Shown: positions 1 to 7,209 of the stretch, piece by piece | How the letters are laid out: every line of letters begins with the position of its first letter | Position numbering within the stretch: the first letter of the stretch is position 1 | Position numbers and translations under genes: made by a program | The notes under the pieces: model-generated | Told to the model about the DNA's origin: nothing | What the model saw: only the letters and a program-made list of their open reading frames with translations | The model's database searches: none | Assembly: GCA_027080605.1 (NCBI GenBank) | Contig: JALWRO010000311.1 | Span: forward strand, 1-11,611 | Source: Campylobacterales bacterium | GTDB lineage: Bacteria; Campylobacterota; Campylobacteria; Campylobacterales; QNZT01 | DNA length: 11,611 bases | Direction of reading: 5' to 3'

Positions 1-1
1 G

Positions 2-700
2 GACAATAACGGCGTATTTGATGCGGCAAATGATACGGAAACAGATTATATCGATGAATTGGGTATTGATGCTGAAAAGTTTGTTTTTATTGTTGCAGAT
101 ATGCCTGATAATCTGACAAACGGTGCAGCAGCGATATATGACCTTCAGGCACAGGTTGCCGAAGGCGGAGCAGCGGGTACCAAAGGTGCAGATATCACAT
201 CTGACAGCAAAGATGATGAAGATAACAAACTCACTGTACAAATCGTTTTCGCAGATAGTGCGGGAACTGCAGATATCCAATATGACGGTAAATTCAGCAG
301 TGCCGATGCGTATAAAATTGTCATTGCCAATATGACAATCTCAAAAATATCAGTCGTAGTAAATGACCCTGTAAACGGTACCACCAAACCAAAGAGAATT
401 CCGGGAGCAACAATCAGATACTGTTTTACCGTAGAAAACAGCGGTAGCGCAAATGCAGCAATTGCAAAAATAGGAGATACACTCGATACTTCAGTTTATG
501 ATCTGTCTGCTTTGAGTAACAATGACATCAAAATCTATACAGGTACTGAACAGTTTAATTGTGCAACAGCGGACACTTTGACGCCGTTAGAAACCAATCC
601 GGGTTCAGTAGACACCAATACCGGTGCAATTGTTATCGATCTTCAGGGGGTCGATGCAGGTACCAAAAAGAGTGCCTATTTCGATGTAGTACTCCGATAA
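2..700 (+). CDS. DUF11-type exported surface protein, C-terminal part (5' end outside window)
   Basis: The frame is open from base 2 and ends at TAA 698-700, so this is the last ~232 residues of a longer protein; the TTG at 59 is not a credible start because the frame reads straight through it. The first visible residues (DNNGVFDAANDTETD) are an Asp/Asn-rich loop of the kind that precedes Ig-like modules in bacterial surface proteins. A strand-rich module follows, then a DUF11-like module starting near NDPVNGTT with 'PGATIRYCFTVENSG', the usual opening of this domain. Two Cys residues in the last module (RYCF, FNCA) could form a disulfide. The composition is acidic and rich in Ala, Thr and Asp, with no membrane segment in the visible part. 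It is the first visible member of a + strand run of exported proteins and probably the major surface component; its full size and N-terminus are unknown. The DUF11-like assignment is from sequence style and no partner or ligand is known. Confidence 0.8.
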   Translation, partial: DNNGVFDAANDTETDYIDELGIDAEKFVFIVADMPDNLTNGAAAIYDLQAQVAEGGAAGTKGADITSDSKDDEDNKLTVQIVFADSAGTADIQYDGKFSSADAYKIVIANMTISKISVVVNDPVNGTTKPKRIPGATIRYCFTVENSGSANAAIAKIGDTLDTSVYDLSALSNNDIKIYTGTEQFNCATADTLTPLETNPGSVDTNTGAIVIDLQGVDAGTKKSAYFDVVLR

Positions 701-709
701 GAAACTGTT

Positions 710-733
710 ACAAAACAAAAGAGGAGGTTTTGT
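710..733 (+). promoter_or_regulatory. Small hairpin presenting the ribosome binding site of the 317-aa gene
   Basis: ACAAAAC (710-716) and GTTTTGT (727-733) are perfect 7-base inverted repeats around a 10-base loop that contains most of the strong Shine-Dalgarno GAGGAGG (721-727). The ATG at 735 follows directly. The stem is A/T-rich and weak, so it may only keep the site exposed. The Shine-Dalgarno clearly supports the start at 735. Confidence 0.35.
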
Positions 734-734
734 C

Positions 735-1688
735 ATGTACAGAATATTATTGATACTACTATTGGGTATAACGCTGTATGCTAAAGGAACAAGCGCCGGT
801 ACAGTCATCAACAATATTGCGACACTCGATTTTATTGTAGATGACACGCCGGAACAGATCGAAAGCAATGTTGTCACCGATACGGTGGCACAGCTTATCG
901 ATCTGCATATCGATTCACTGGATAGTTCAGATGTGCATATCCAAAAAGAGGTACCCACACCTCCACTCTCTTTTCAAATTACCAATACAGGTAACGGCTC
1001 CGACAAATTTTCGCTTCAGTTCAACATTAAAGCAAAATCAGATTTTCGTCTGGATGATATCAAACTGTATGTTGATACCAATAATAATAAAAAATTTGAC
1101 GCTGAGGATCAACTGAGTGACAAAATCAGACTCAAAGAGGATGAAACCAGAGCGTTCTTTCTGATAGCCAAAGGACCGGAAGATGAAAAAATCGGAAAGC
1201 GGCACAACCACTGTTATATAGTGGTGAAAGGTATCTCTTTAACCGGAGGATCGGGTATTGCAGGTAAAGTCTATCCCGGGAAAGGTGTATCAGGAACAGA
1301 CGCGGTAGACGGAGAGAAAGGTGGTGTAGATGAAGCAAAAGGTGTCTGGGAATATGTTTCCCAAAAACTGCTCTTTATTCAGCAGAAATCGACAGTTCTC
1401 AACCAATTTGGAGGCAATGAACCTGTCAGCGGTGCAATCATCACATATGATATCACCATATCTGCGGGAAAACATGTGCATGCAAGAGATGTGCTCTATA
1501 AAAATCCCATACCCAATGCTACGGTATATCAAAAAAATTCCCTGAAATTAAACGGAAAATCATTAACTGATGCTAAAGATAGTGATCAAGGAGTTTTTGA
1601 TTCTAAAAATAATTTAATAATGGTCGATTTAGATCATATTAAAAAATATGAAATTGCAAAGATTCAATTCAAAGTAAAAATCAAATAA
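735..1688 (+). CDS. Exported DUF11-like surface/periplasmic protein, 317 aa
   Basis: Residues 1-16 form a short signal peptide (MYRILLILLLGITLYA) with a likely cut after YA. The mature protein opens with GTVINNIATLDF, the 'AGT-V-N-A' strand common at the start of DUF11-style exported proteins. Residues ~75-165 look like a first Ig-like domain (QITNTGNGSDKFSL, then the Asp/Asn-rich VDTNNNKKFDAEDQ). Residues ~170-205 are a Gly-rich segment. Residues ~225-317 form a DUF11-like domain ending in a basic strand (FKVKIK). The start is fixed by GAGGAGG seven bases upstream. The gene lies 34 bases after the upstream surface-protein gene and 11 bases before the next, so they are probably co-transcribed. 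The last ~120 bases are strikingly A+T-rich. There is no enzymatic motif, so a structural or adaptor role at the cell surface is inferred. Confidence 0.85.
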   Translation: MYRILLILLLGITLYAKGTSAGTVINNIATLDFIVDDTPEQIESNVVTDTVAQLIDLHIDSLDSSDVHIQKEVPTPPLSFQITNTGNGSDKFSLQFNIKAKSDFRLDDIKLYVDTNNNKKFDAEDQLSDKIRLKEDETRAFFLIAKGPEDEKIGKRHNHCYIVVKGISLTGGSGIAGKVYPGKGVSGTDAVDGEKGGVDEAKGVWEYVSQKLLFIQQKSTVLNQFGGNEPVSGAIITYDITISAGKHVHARDVLYKNPIPNATVYQKNSLKLNGKSLTDAKDSDQGVFDSKNNLIMVDLDHIKKYEIAKIQFKVKIK

Positions 1689-1699
1689 AGGAAAGAAAA

Positions 1700-2179
1700 A
1701 TGAAAAAAATGCTGTTATTTTTAGGAGTAGTACTTATAGGCTCTGCAATATATGCAAAAAACGCTAAAGTAACACTGGTATCCAAGTCTTATAAAGAGGT
1801 CATCGTCACGGACAAACACGGAAAAAAATCAATCAAACTGGTCGATACAAAAAAAGTTTTACCCGGTGATATTATCGTCTATCGCAATACGGTTAATAAT
1901 GCACAGGACAAACCTGTCAAACATATGGTTTTAAACAATCCCATCCCTGATCATATGCGCTATATTGCCGACAGTGCAAAGTGTGAATCACCCTGTACAG
2001 TACTCTATTCGGTTGATCATGGAAAAGTATTTGATACGCCGGAAAATCTGAAAATAAAAACACAAAACGGCTATAGAATCGCCAAAGCAGACGACTATAC
2101 CAATGTCAAATGGATCATGAAAAATCCACTGCCCGGACATCATACCGCAACCGTCAGTTACAAAGCCAAACTAAAATAA
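1700..2179 (+). CDS. Small exported DUF11-like protein, 159 aa
   Basis: The protein has a signal peptide at residues 1-19 (MKKMLLFLGVVLIGSAIYA, cut after YA) followed by essentially one DUF11-like beta-sandwich domain. The typical elements are present: LPGDIIVYRNTVNN (opening strand), VLNNPIPDHMRYI (the 'NPIP...Y' turn) and a final strand, ATVSYKAKLK. The pair KCESPC (CxxxC) could form a disulfide after export. The ribosome binding site AAAGGAAAG starts at the stop of the previous gene and sits just before ATG 1700. The NPIP turn and basic end closely parallel the C-terminal domain of the 317-aa protein, so the two are probably diverged copies. It could be a stand-alone surface subunit or a periplasmic cap for the barrel protein; neither is shown by the sequence. 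Confidence 0.85.
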   Translation: MKKMLLFLGVVLIGSAIYAKNAKVTLVSKSYKEVIVTDKHGKKSIKLVDTKKVLPGDIIVYRNTVNNAQDKPVKHMVLNNPIPDHMRYIADSAKCESPCTVLYSVDHGKVFDTPENLKIKTQNGYRIAKADDYTNVKWIMKNPLPGHHTATVSYKAKLK

Positions 2180-2190
2180 CTCCAAACTCC

Positions 2191-2262
2191 GTATATGGTA
2201 CAAAAAGAGCACTGTATGAGAGGGCAACGTCTCTTTTTTGTACTGTATACCACATTTTTTTT
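2191..2262 (+). promoter_or_regulatory. Long RNA hairpin plus T8 run across the start of the barrel gene (possible attenuator)
   Basis: Bases 2191-2209 (GTATATGGTACAAAAAGAG) pair with 2231-2250 through 17 Watson-Crick and 2 G-U pairs with a single bulged T; the loop is 21 bases. The stem begins 11 bases after the stop of the 159-aa gene. It buries the only Shine-Dalgarno-like AAAGAG and places ATG 2216 in the loop. A run of eight T (2255-2262) follows four bases after the stem, giving a terminator-like layout. The T run also encodes Phe residues of the signal peptide, so coding may explain that part. Regulation is inferred. Confidence 0.5.
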
Positions 2263-5200
2263 CATCTCCTCTTTATATGCGACAACCACATTTAGTATCT
2301 TAAACAGAGGTGAAGCAATCTTCTCCACTGTGACAGATAATACTATTCACCGTAGTATCAGTGTCAATGAACTTATTGTCACGAAGAAACAGACAGAAGT
2401 ACCGCAAATATCTCTATATAAATATCATCCCTCAAGTCATTTCATTATCCAAACAAAAGAGAAAAAAATCCCGCTGATAAAAGCAACCCGTTTTATACCG
2501 AATGAGACTATTTACATCGTATGCACATTTCATGAACGTACACACAACAAACCTGTTATACTGCATATCAGTACTGCTCAGGATAGTATACTGCTCAAAT
2601 GTCTTCCCACTGCAACCCCGGATAGATTCATCGGTATTCTGCAGACGACAACACAACAGAAAAAAGCGAACAGTGAAAAAAACACTCTTTATGTAAAGGC
2701 TATCGACCATATCTCCGTCACACAACCAAAAAGCAGATCTGCGACACAAAAGGTTCTTGCCGGCATAGAGATTGGATACACTCTCGAAACACTTGAAAAA
2801 GATCTGCACAACACACCAATATGGCTGATACCCTCTAAAACAGAGTACCGTACAACTATTGGCGTGTTTCACAAAGGCACCGTAATCATCAATAACCAAA
2901 GCAATACGCCTTTATCCGAAACAACATTGCACCTGAACGTTCCCAAAGAGGTGCGCTTGCAAAAAAAACGCTTTTTACTGGATGGTAAACCTGTCAAAGC
3001 CAAACGGACACAAAACGGTTATATGATTGTACTGCCTGCACTCAACAGCGGTCAGAAAAGAGAACTTGACTATATTTTTACAATTACTGCGACAGATAAA
3101 AAGAGTCTCTTTATACAAACTGCCGTATATTACCAAAAAAACATCATTTCCAATTTTGTGAAAACAAAAATCCTGATAGATTCCCAGGAGGGTATTGCTC
3201 CCCGACACGGCTATATCGTCGGCAGAATCAAAGGCATACCGAAAACACTGAAAAGTCCGGTCACCCTTTTTCTCTCCAACGGCTACTCCGTCCAAAGCGA
3301 TCATGAAGGAAAATTCCATTTCGAAGGTGTACGTAAAGGTCTTCATGTACTGGCAATCGATCCGCTGACCGTACCTGACGGATATACTGTCTCACTGTGC
3401 AGGCAAAATGCCAGATCATCGGGAAGCAGTTACAGTACTTTTGTCGATGTCAAAGCAGGCACGCTTTCCCACATCGATTTTTGTCTCCACAAAAAGAAAA
3501 CCGCTCAGTCAAAAAGAGAGGAGTCGCAATTCCGCCCAAAAGTCAGGAAAACAGCCTCTATGCCCAATATCAGCAGTGCCGATACACTAAAATACAAGAA
3601 AAAAGAACATCGCTGGTTGTGGCCTCCCAAAGAGGGATTTGTCCCTTCGATCGGATCTGTCAAAGCAGCCATTCTCTTTCCGAAAGAGGAGAAGTTAGAA
3701 CTCTATCTCAACGATGAACCGGTTGATGCTCTTAACCGTGAAGGAGTACTCAAAAGCAGTAAAAGTGTAAATGCCATAGCACTTTTTCGCGGAATCGACA
3801 TCAAAGACGGTGACAACTACCTCAAGGCTCTCTTCCGTGACAAAAACGGTAAACAGACAGCAGTAATCAATCGAACCGTCCACTTTTCCGGTGCTCCTTA
3901 CAGCGCCAGACTCCTCCCGAAAGAATCTTTTCTCACAGCAGACGGAAAACATACACCAGTCATTGCCCTGCAACTGTTTGATCGGTTCGGGTATCCGCTG
4001 CGTGAATCTATGACAGGTACTTTTTATATTGATGCACCGTATCGTGTCTATCATGAAGATCCTGCACAAAATCTGCAAAACGATCAAAAAGAGAAGTACC
4101 ATGTCACAGGAGACGGTGTTATTTATATTACCCTGCAGCCGACCACAGTGGCAGATGCAGTCAACATACATATTCCTGTTCAACAGGGAGAGCTTCTAAA
4201 GCAAATCAAACTACAACCGCAAATGCGAAACTGGATTGTTACCGGATTCGGGGAGGTAGGAATCGGTTCGCATACCGATCAAAAAAAACATATGGCATTT
4301 TTTGCCAAAGGAACCGTCAAAGGATCAACTCTTCTGACTCTGGCATATGACAGCGGAAAACCAAAAGATTTAGAACTCTTTGACCGTATAGACCCGGCAA
4401 AATACTATACCATTTATGAAGACAATAGCTTGCAAAACAATGAAACACCCAGCCAAAAAAAATTCTATGTCAAAATCGAAAGAGAAAATCTCTTTTTACA
4501 ATACGGCGATATACAGACAGGTCTCCACACATCTGAACTGGCACAATATGACAGATCCCTCAACGGTTTCAAAACCGTACTACACCATAACAAAGGAGCG
4601 GTAACACTATTTGCGAGTAATACACAGACACTTTTTCAAAAGGAGGAGATCAGACCTGACGGCACTGTCGGGAAATACCACCTCAAAAAGAGACATATTA
4701 TCGAAAATTCTGAAAAAGTCTATCTTGTTATACGAGAAAGATACCGAAAAGAGCGTATCCTCTCCCGTACACTGCTGACACCACTTCTGGACTACACATT
4801 TTACTATGATGAAGGTGCACTCTACTTTAAAACGCCGGTCTTTGCCATTGCAGAAGATGGTAATCCACGTTTTATCGAAGTATCCTATGAAACAGAGGGT
4901 AAAGAGAAAACAAAACTTCTGTATGGCGGAAAAGCAACCTTCACAGACAAAAAGCAAAAAAGTATAACCGGTCTGACATATATTCATGAAGAGGAACAAT
5001 CGCTGGCAGGCATTGATGAAGCACTTAAACTTAATAATAATCTCTCTGTCAAAGCAGAGTACGCCTCTTCTAAAAAACGCACACAAAAACGTGCAAACGC
5101 CTGGTATCTCGAAACCACCTATAGAGACAAAAAAAAGGAGATATCTGCCTATATCCGTAAAGTAGATAAGATGTTCGGCATGAAAGAGCAGACTCTTTTG

Positions 5201-6535
5201 CTGCAAAACAGCCTGCGATACGGCATAGATGCAACAGTACATTACCACAAAAACTTTGCCCTCGACTTGAAAGCATACAGGAACAAAGAGTTAACAAGTC
5301 AGCAAACAAGCACGGTTTTTGAATTCAAAAACCGGTATATCCGAAAGAGATATGAAACCTATCTGGGATATAAGTCTTATCAAAATTTCGACTCTGCAGG
5401 TTCTCAGTTGCTTGGAGGCATCACCGCCCACTTTCTAAACTATCGTCTGAAAACAGAACTTCAGGAAGAGTATTCTCTGCAAAATAACGATAGTGAATTC
5501 CCGACAAAAACAGTTTTTAATATAGGTTATGCACTGACACCGAAAACCGATCTTTTCTTCCGAAACGAATGGATAAGCTACCGAAACAAAAAAACCAATA
5601 TCGCAAATATGGGAATTACCATACAACCGTGGGAGAGAGGAGTACTCAAAGCAACACTTTCATCCTCTTTTGACAATGATCAAAAAAGTCTTTACAGCAA
5701 TTATCTCTATAATCAGGGATATCAGGTTACAAAAAATCTGACCCTTAACGGCGGTATCGAAAAAAATGCACCGATAAGCGGAAATCTTTCAGATGAGGAG
5801 GCATACACGTCGTATAATCTGGCTCTTAGTTACCAAAAAAAGAACTGGCGATACAGTGTCAGAACCTCATATAAAGATGCAAATGAAAGCAAAATAACGG
5901 TAGATCTGGGAGTTTACACAGAAAAAAAGCATCTCAATCTGGGACTGGCATTCGGTATCAGAGGTGAACAAAGGTTAAAACATCCGGCACATGAATATAC
6001 TGTCTCATCCAATCTCGCACTGGCATACAGACCGCAAAACGGCATACTCATCTTCGATAAACTCAACTATATTCAGAGTAAAAATATACAAAAAAGAGTC
6101 ATGCACTACCTTAATACCATGATGCTGTCCCAAAAGATAACATCAAAAACCGAAATGAGCCTGCAAGGTGCGGTAAAATATACCAAAACCTATCTCGATA
6201 CCGGCAGTTACAGCTCATTAATCACACGTCTGGGAGCAGATGTCCTCTATGACATCAACACAAAACAGGATATCGGTCTAAACCTCTCCGTATTAAACGA
6301 CTGGAAACAGAAACTGTATCAATGCACATCTTCCATCTATACGGGCTATAATATATTATCCAATACCTGGCTTACAGCAGGATATCACTTTACATTATTT
6401 GAAACTCAACAGAACCGACAGGAAGATTTCCGGCAACAAGGTCCTTATCTAAATCTAAGAATGAAATTTGACCAAAATAGCCTTCAGGAGATTGCACAAA
6501 GCAAGTTCAACATCTTTGATTTAAATGTACATTGA
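2216..6535 (+). CDS. Large outer-membrane beta-barrel protein with DUF11-like and regulatory-like periplasmic/surface domains
   Basis: The ATG at 2216 (1,439 aa) is preferred over the in-frame ATG at 2195 because AAAGAG lies just upstream and the protein then begins with an ordinary signal peptide (MRGQRLFFVLYTTFFFISSLYA). In rough order it has an N-terminal strand-rich region, a DUF11-like domain (~210-325), a carboxypeptidase-regulatory/SdrD-B-like domain (~330-395: 'DHEGKFHFEGVRKGLHVL...VPDGY'), a charged linker, and an Ig-like domain near 560-660 (LTADGKHTPVIALQLFDRFG). After it come GFGEVGIG and the segment FYVKIER...YGDIQTGL...ELAQYDRSLNG, which I recall as typical of large DUF11-linked outer-membrane proteins, then LLDYTFYYDEGALYFKTPV. 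The last ~530 residues alternate polar and hydrophobic/aromatic residues as barrel strands do, ending near GPYLNLRMKFD with an extra tail. It is likely the outer-membrane anchor or export partner of the upstream proteins; no enzyme motif is seen. Confidence 0.85.
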   Translation: MRGQRLFFVLYTTFFFISSLYATTTFSILNRGEAIFSTVTDNTIHRSISVNELIVTKKQTEVPQISLYKYHPSSHFIIQTKEKKIPLIKATRFIPNETIYIVCTFHERTHNKPVILHISTAQDSILLKCLPTATPDRFIGILQTTTQQKKANSEKNTLYVKAIDHISVTQPKSRSATQKVLAGIEIGYTLETLEKDLHNTPIWLIPSKTEYRTTIGVFHKGTVIINNQSNTPLSETTLHLNVPKEVRLQKKRFLLDGKPVKAKRTQNGYMIVLPALNSGQKRELDYIFTITATDKKSLFIQTAVYYQKNIISNFVKTKILIDSQEGIAPRHGYIVGRIKGIPKTLKSPVTLFLSNGYSVQSDHEGKFHFEGVRKGLHVLAIDPLTVPDGYTVSLCRQNARSSGSSYSTFVDVKAGTLSHIDFCLHKKKTAQSKREESQFRPKVRKTASMPNISSADTLKYKKKEHRWLWPPKEGFVPSIGSVKAAILFPKEEKLELYLNDEPVDALNREGVLKSSKSVNAIALFRGIDIKDGDNYLKALFRDKNGKQTAVINRTVHFSGAPYSARLLPKESFLTADGKHTPVIALQLFDRFGYPLRESMTGTFYIDAPYRVYHEDPAQNLQNDQKEKYHVTGDGVIYITLQPTTVADAVNIHIPVQQGELLKQIKLQPQMRNWIVTGFGEVGIGSHTDQKKHMAFFAKGTVKGSTLLTLAYDSGKPKDLELFDRIDPAKYYTIYEDNSLQNNETPSQKKFYVKIERENLFLQYGDIQTGLHTSELAQYDRSLNGFKTVLHHNKGAVTLFASNTQTLFQKEEIRPDGTVGKYHLKKRHIIENSEKVYLVIRERYRKERILSRTLLTPLLDYTFYYDEGALYFKTPVFAIAEDGNPRFIEVSYETEGKEKTKLLYGGKATFTDKKQKSITGLTYIHEEEQSLAGIDEALKLNNNLSVKAEYASSKKRTQKRANAWYLETTYRDKKKEISAYIRKVDKMFGMKEQTLLLQNSLRYGIDATVHYHKNFALDLKAYRNKELTSQQTSTVFEFKNRYIRKRYETYLGYKSYQNFDSAGSQLLGGITAHFLNYRLKTELQEEYSLQNNDSEFPTKTVFNIGYALTPKTDLFFRNEWISYRNKKTNIANMGITIQPWERGVLKATLSSSFDNDQKSLYSNYLYNQGYQVTKNLTLNGGIEKNAPISGNLSDEEAYTSYNLALSYQKKNWRYSVRTSYKDANESKITVDLGVYTEKKHLNLGLAFGIRGEQRLKHPAHEYTVSSNLALAYRPQNGILIFDKLNYIQSKNIQKRVMHYLNTMMLSQKITSKTEMSLQGAVKYTKTYLDTGSYSSLITRLGADVLYDINTKQDIGLNLSVLNDWKQKLYQCTSSIYTGYNILSNTWLTAGYHFTLFETQQNRQEDFRQQGPYLNLRMKFDQNSLQEIAQSKFNIFDLNVH

Positions 6536-6536
6536 A

Positions 6537-6671
6537 TCAAAGGTTTTTCTGCGCCTCTTCCAGTATCGCTTCATCTTCCAAAGGATCAAACCATACAAAA
6601 CTTTTCTCGCTCAGCGCGTCGCCTTTGAGCAAGTCCCGCCCTGATAGATTGTACAGGAGTATTATTCTCAT
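6537..6671 (-). CDS. Possible small protein, 44 aa, unknown function
   Basis: An ATG at 6671 opens a 44-codon frame that stops at TGA 6539-6537, one base beyond the stop of the convergent barrel gene. The product starts MRIILLYNLSGRDLLKGDA and continues into an acidic helix-like end (WFDPLEDEAILEEAQKNL). It has normal amino-acid balance, while the opposite strand reads as a Ser-rich shadow, which favours the minus strand as coding. Against it, no Shine-Dalgarno lies at a normal distance from the ATG (the nearest purine run is about 19 bases upstream) and an in-frame TGA lies ten codons upstream. I do not recognise the protein. It could be a genuine small gene, the remnant of a longer one, or chance. 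Confidence 0.35.
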   Translation of the reverse strand: MRIILLYNLSGRDLLKGDALSEKSFVWFDPLEDEAILEEAQKNL

Positions 6672-6689
6672 CGGAGATACAGCACAGAT

Positions 6690-6718
6690 CTCTTTTCTTC
6701 ACGTTTTTACGCTATAAT
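6690..6718 (+). promoter_or_regulatory. Sigma70-type promoter for the NfeD-SPFH operon
   Basis: TATAAT at 6713-6718 matches the -10 consensus exactly. It is preceded by T-rich blocks (TCTTTTCTTC, GTTTTT) instead of a clear -35, the pattern known for Campylobacterota housekeeping promoters. Transcription would start near 6725 and give a leader of about 23 bases carrying the AAGGAG ribosome binding site (6738-6743) before ATG 6748. Confidence 0.65.
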
Positions 6719-6747
6719 CATCTAAAACAGAGCAAAAAAGGAGACCC

Positions 6748-7200
6748 ATGCACACACTTTTAACCGATCCGCTCTGGTGGCACTGGATGGCGTTCGGGTT
6801 AATCCTCGTTGCCGCTGAAATCGTCGTACCGTCGTTTGTCATCATCTGGTTTGGGTTGGCGGCGATTGTCGTGGCGCTGATTGAGTGGATCTGGCATATC
6901 TCTTTTGGCGTGCAGCTTTTCTGGTGGATTCTCTTTTCGGTACTCTTTTTATACGTCTGGTTCAAAATTTACAAACCAAAAACCAAAACAAAAGTGGGTC
7001 AGGACAACGAAGCCGTCGGTGTGAGGGGTATTGTCACCGAAGCAATCGTACCGCCAGGACGCGGACGCGTTATCTTTAAAACGCCTGTACTCGGAAGCAG
7101 CGAATGGGTCGCTACTGCCGATGAAAAACTCGAAAAAGGCACTTACGTCGTCAGTGTGGAGACACTCGGAAATATGCTCAAAGTCAAAAAAGCCTATTAA
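6748..7200 (+). CDS. NfeD-like membrane protein (short form), partner of the SPFH protein
   Basis: The 150-aa product has two or three hydrophobic segments in residues ~12-80 (WMAFGLILVAAEIVVPSFVI, FGLAAIVVALIEWIW, LFWWILFSVLFLYVWF) followed by a soluble beta-rich domain (~85-147). That domain (VGVRGIVTEAIVPPGRGRV...SSEWVATADEKLEKGTYVVSV) fits the OB fold of NfeD proteins. It lacks the ClpP-like protease domain of long NfeD forms, so it matches the short, YbbJ-like type. Short NfeD proteins are known to work with SPFH proteins in membrane quality control or microdomain organisation, and the next gene is such a protein, nine bases downstream. The start is supported by AAGGAG five bases upstream. 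Confidence 0.9.
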   Translation: MHTLLTDPLWWHWMAFGLILVAAEIVVPSFVIIWFGLAAIVVALIEWIWHISFGVQLFWWILFSVLFLYVWFKIYKPKTKTKVGQDNEAVGVRGIVTEAIVPPGRGRVIFKTPVLGSSEWVATADEKLEKGTYVVSVETLGNMLKVKKAY

Positions 7201-7204
7201 GGAG
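7198..7204 (+). promoter_or_regulatory. Ribosome binding site overlapping the NfeD stop codon
   Basis: TAAGGAG joins the TAA stop of the NfeD-like gene to the AAGGAG that serves ATG 7210. The stop and the next ribosome binding site therefore share bases, which predicts translational coupling and matched output of the two partners. Confidence 0.7.
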
Positions 7205-7209
7205 ATTTC

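Noticed and set aside
605..958. 117-aa minus-strand frame spanning two genes
   Set aside because: Covers the junction and the strong ribosome binding site of two + strand genes; Ser/Ile/Cys-rich shadow composition.
1207..1225. ACCACT/AGTGGT inverted repeat
   Set aside because: Only six base pairs inside a coding region, with no link to a start, stop or T run.
2432..2899. 155-aa minus-strand frame in the barrel gene
   Set aside because: Cys/Phe-rich shadow with no domain pattern; the + strand frame carries clear protein structure here.
4607..5248. 213-aa minus-strand frame inside the barrel gene
   Set aside because: It is rich in Cys and Phe, has no ribosome binding site and lies wholly opposite a well-supported gene, so it is an antisense shadow.
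6532..6717. 61-aa + strand frame overlapping the end of the barrel gene
   Set aside because: Ser-rich, lacks a ribosome binding site and runs through the promoter of the NfeD gene.
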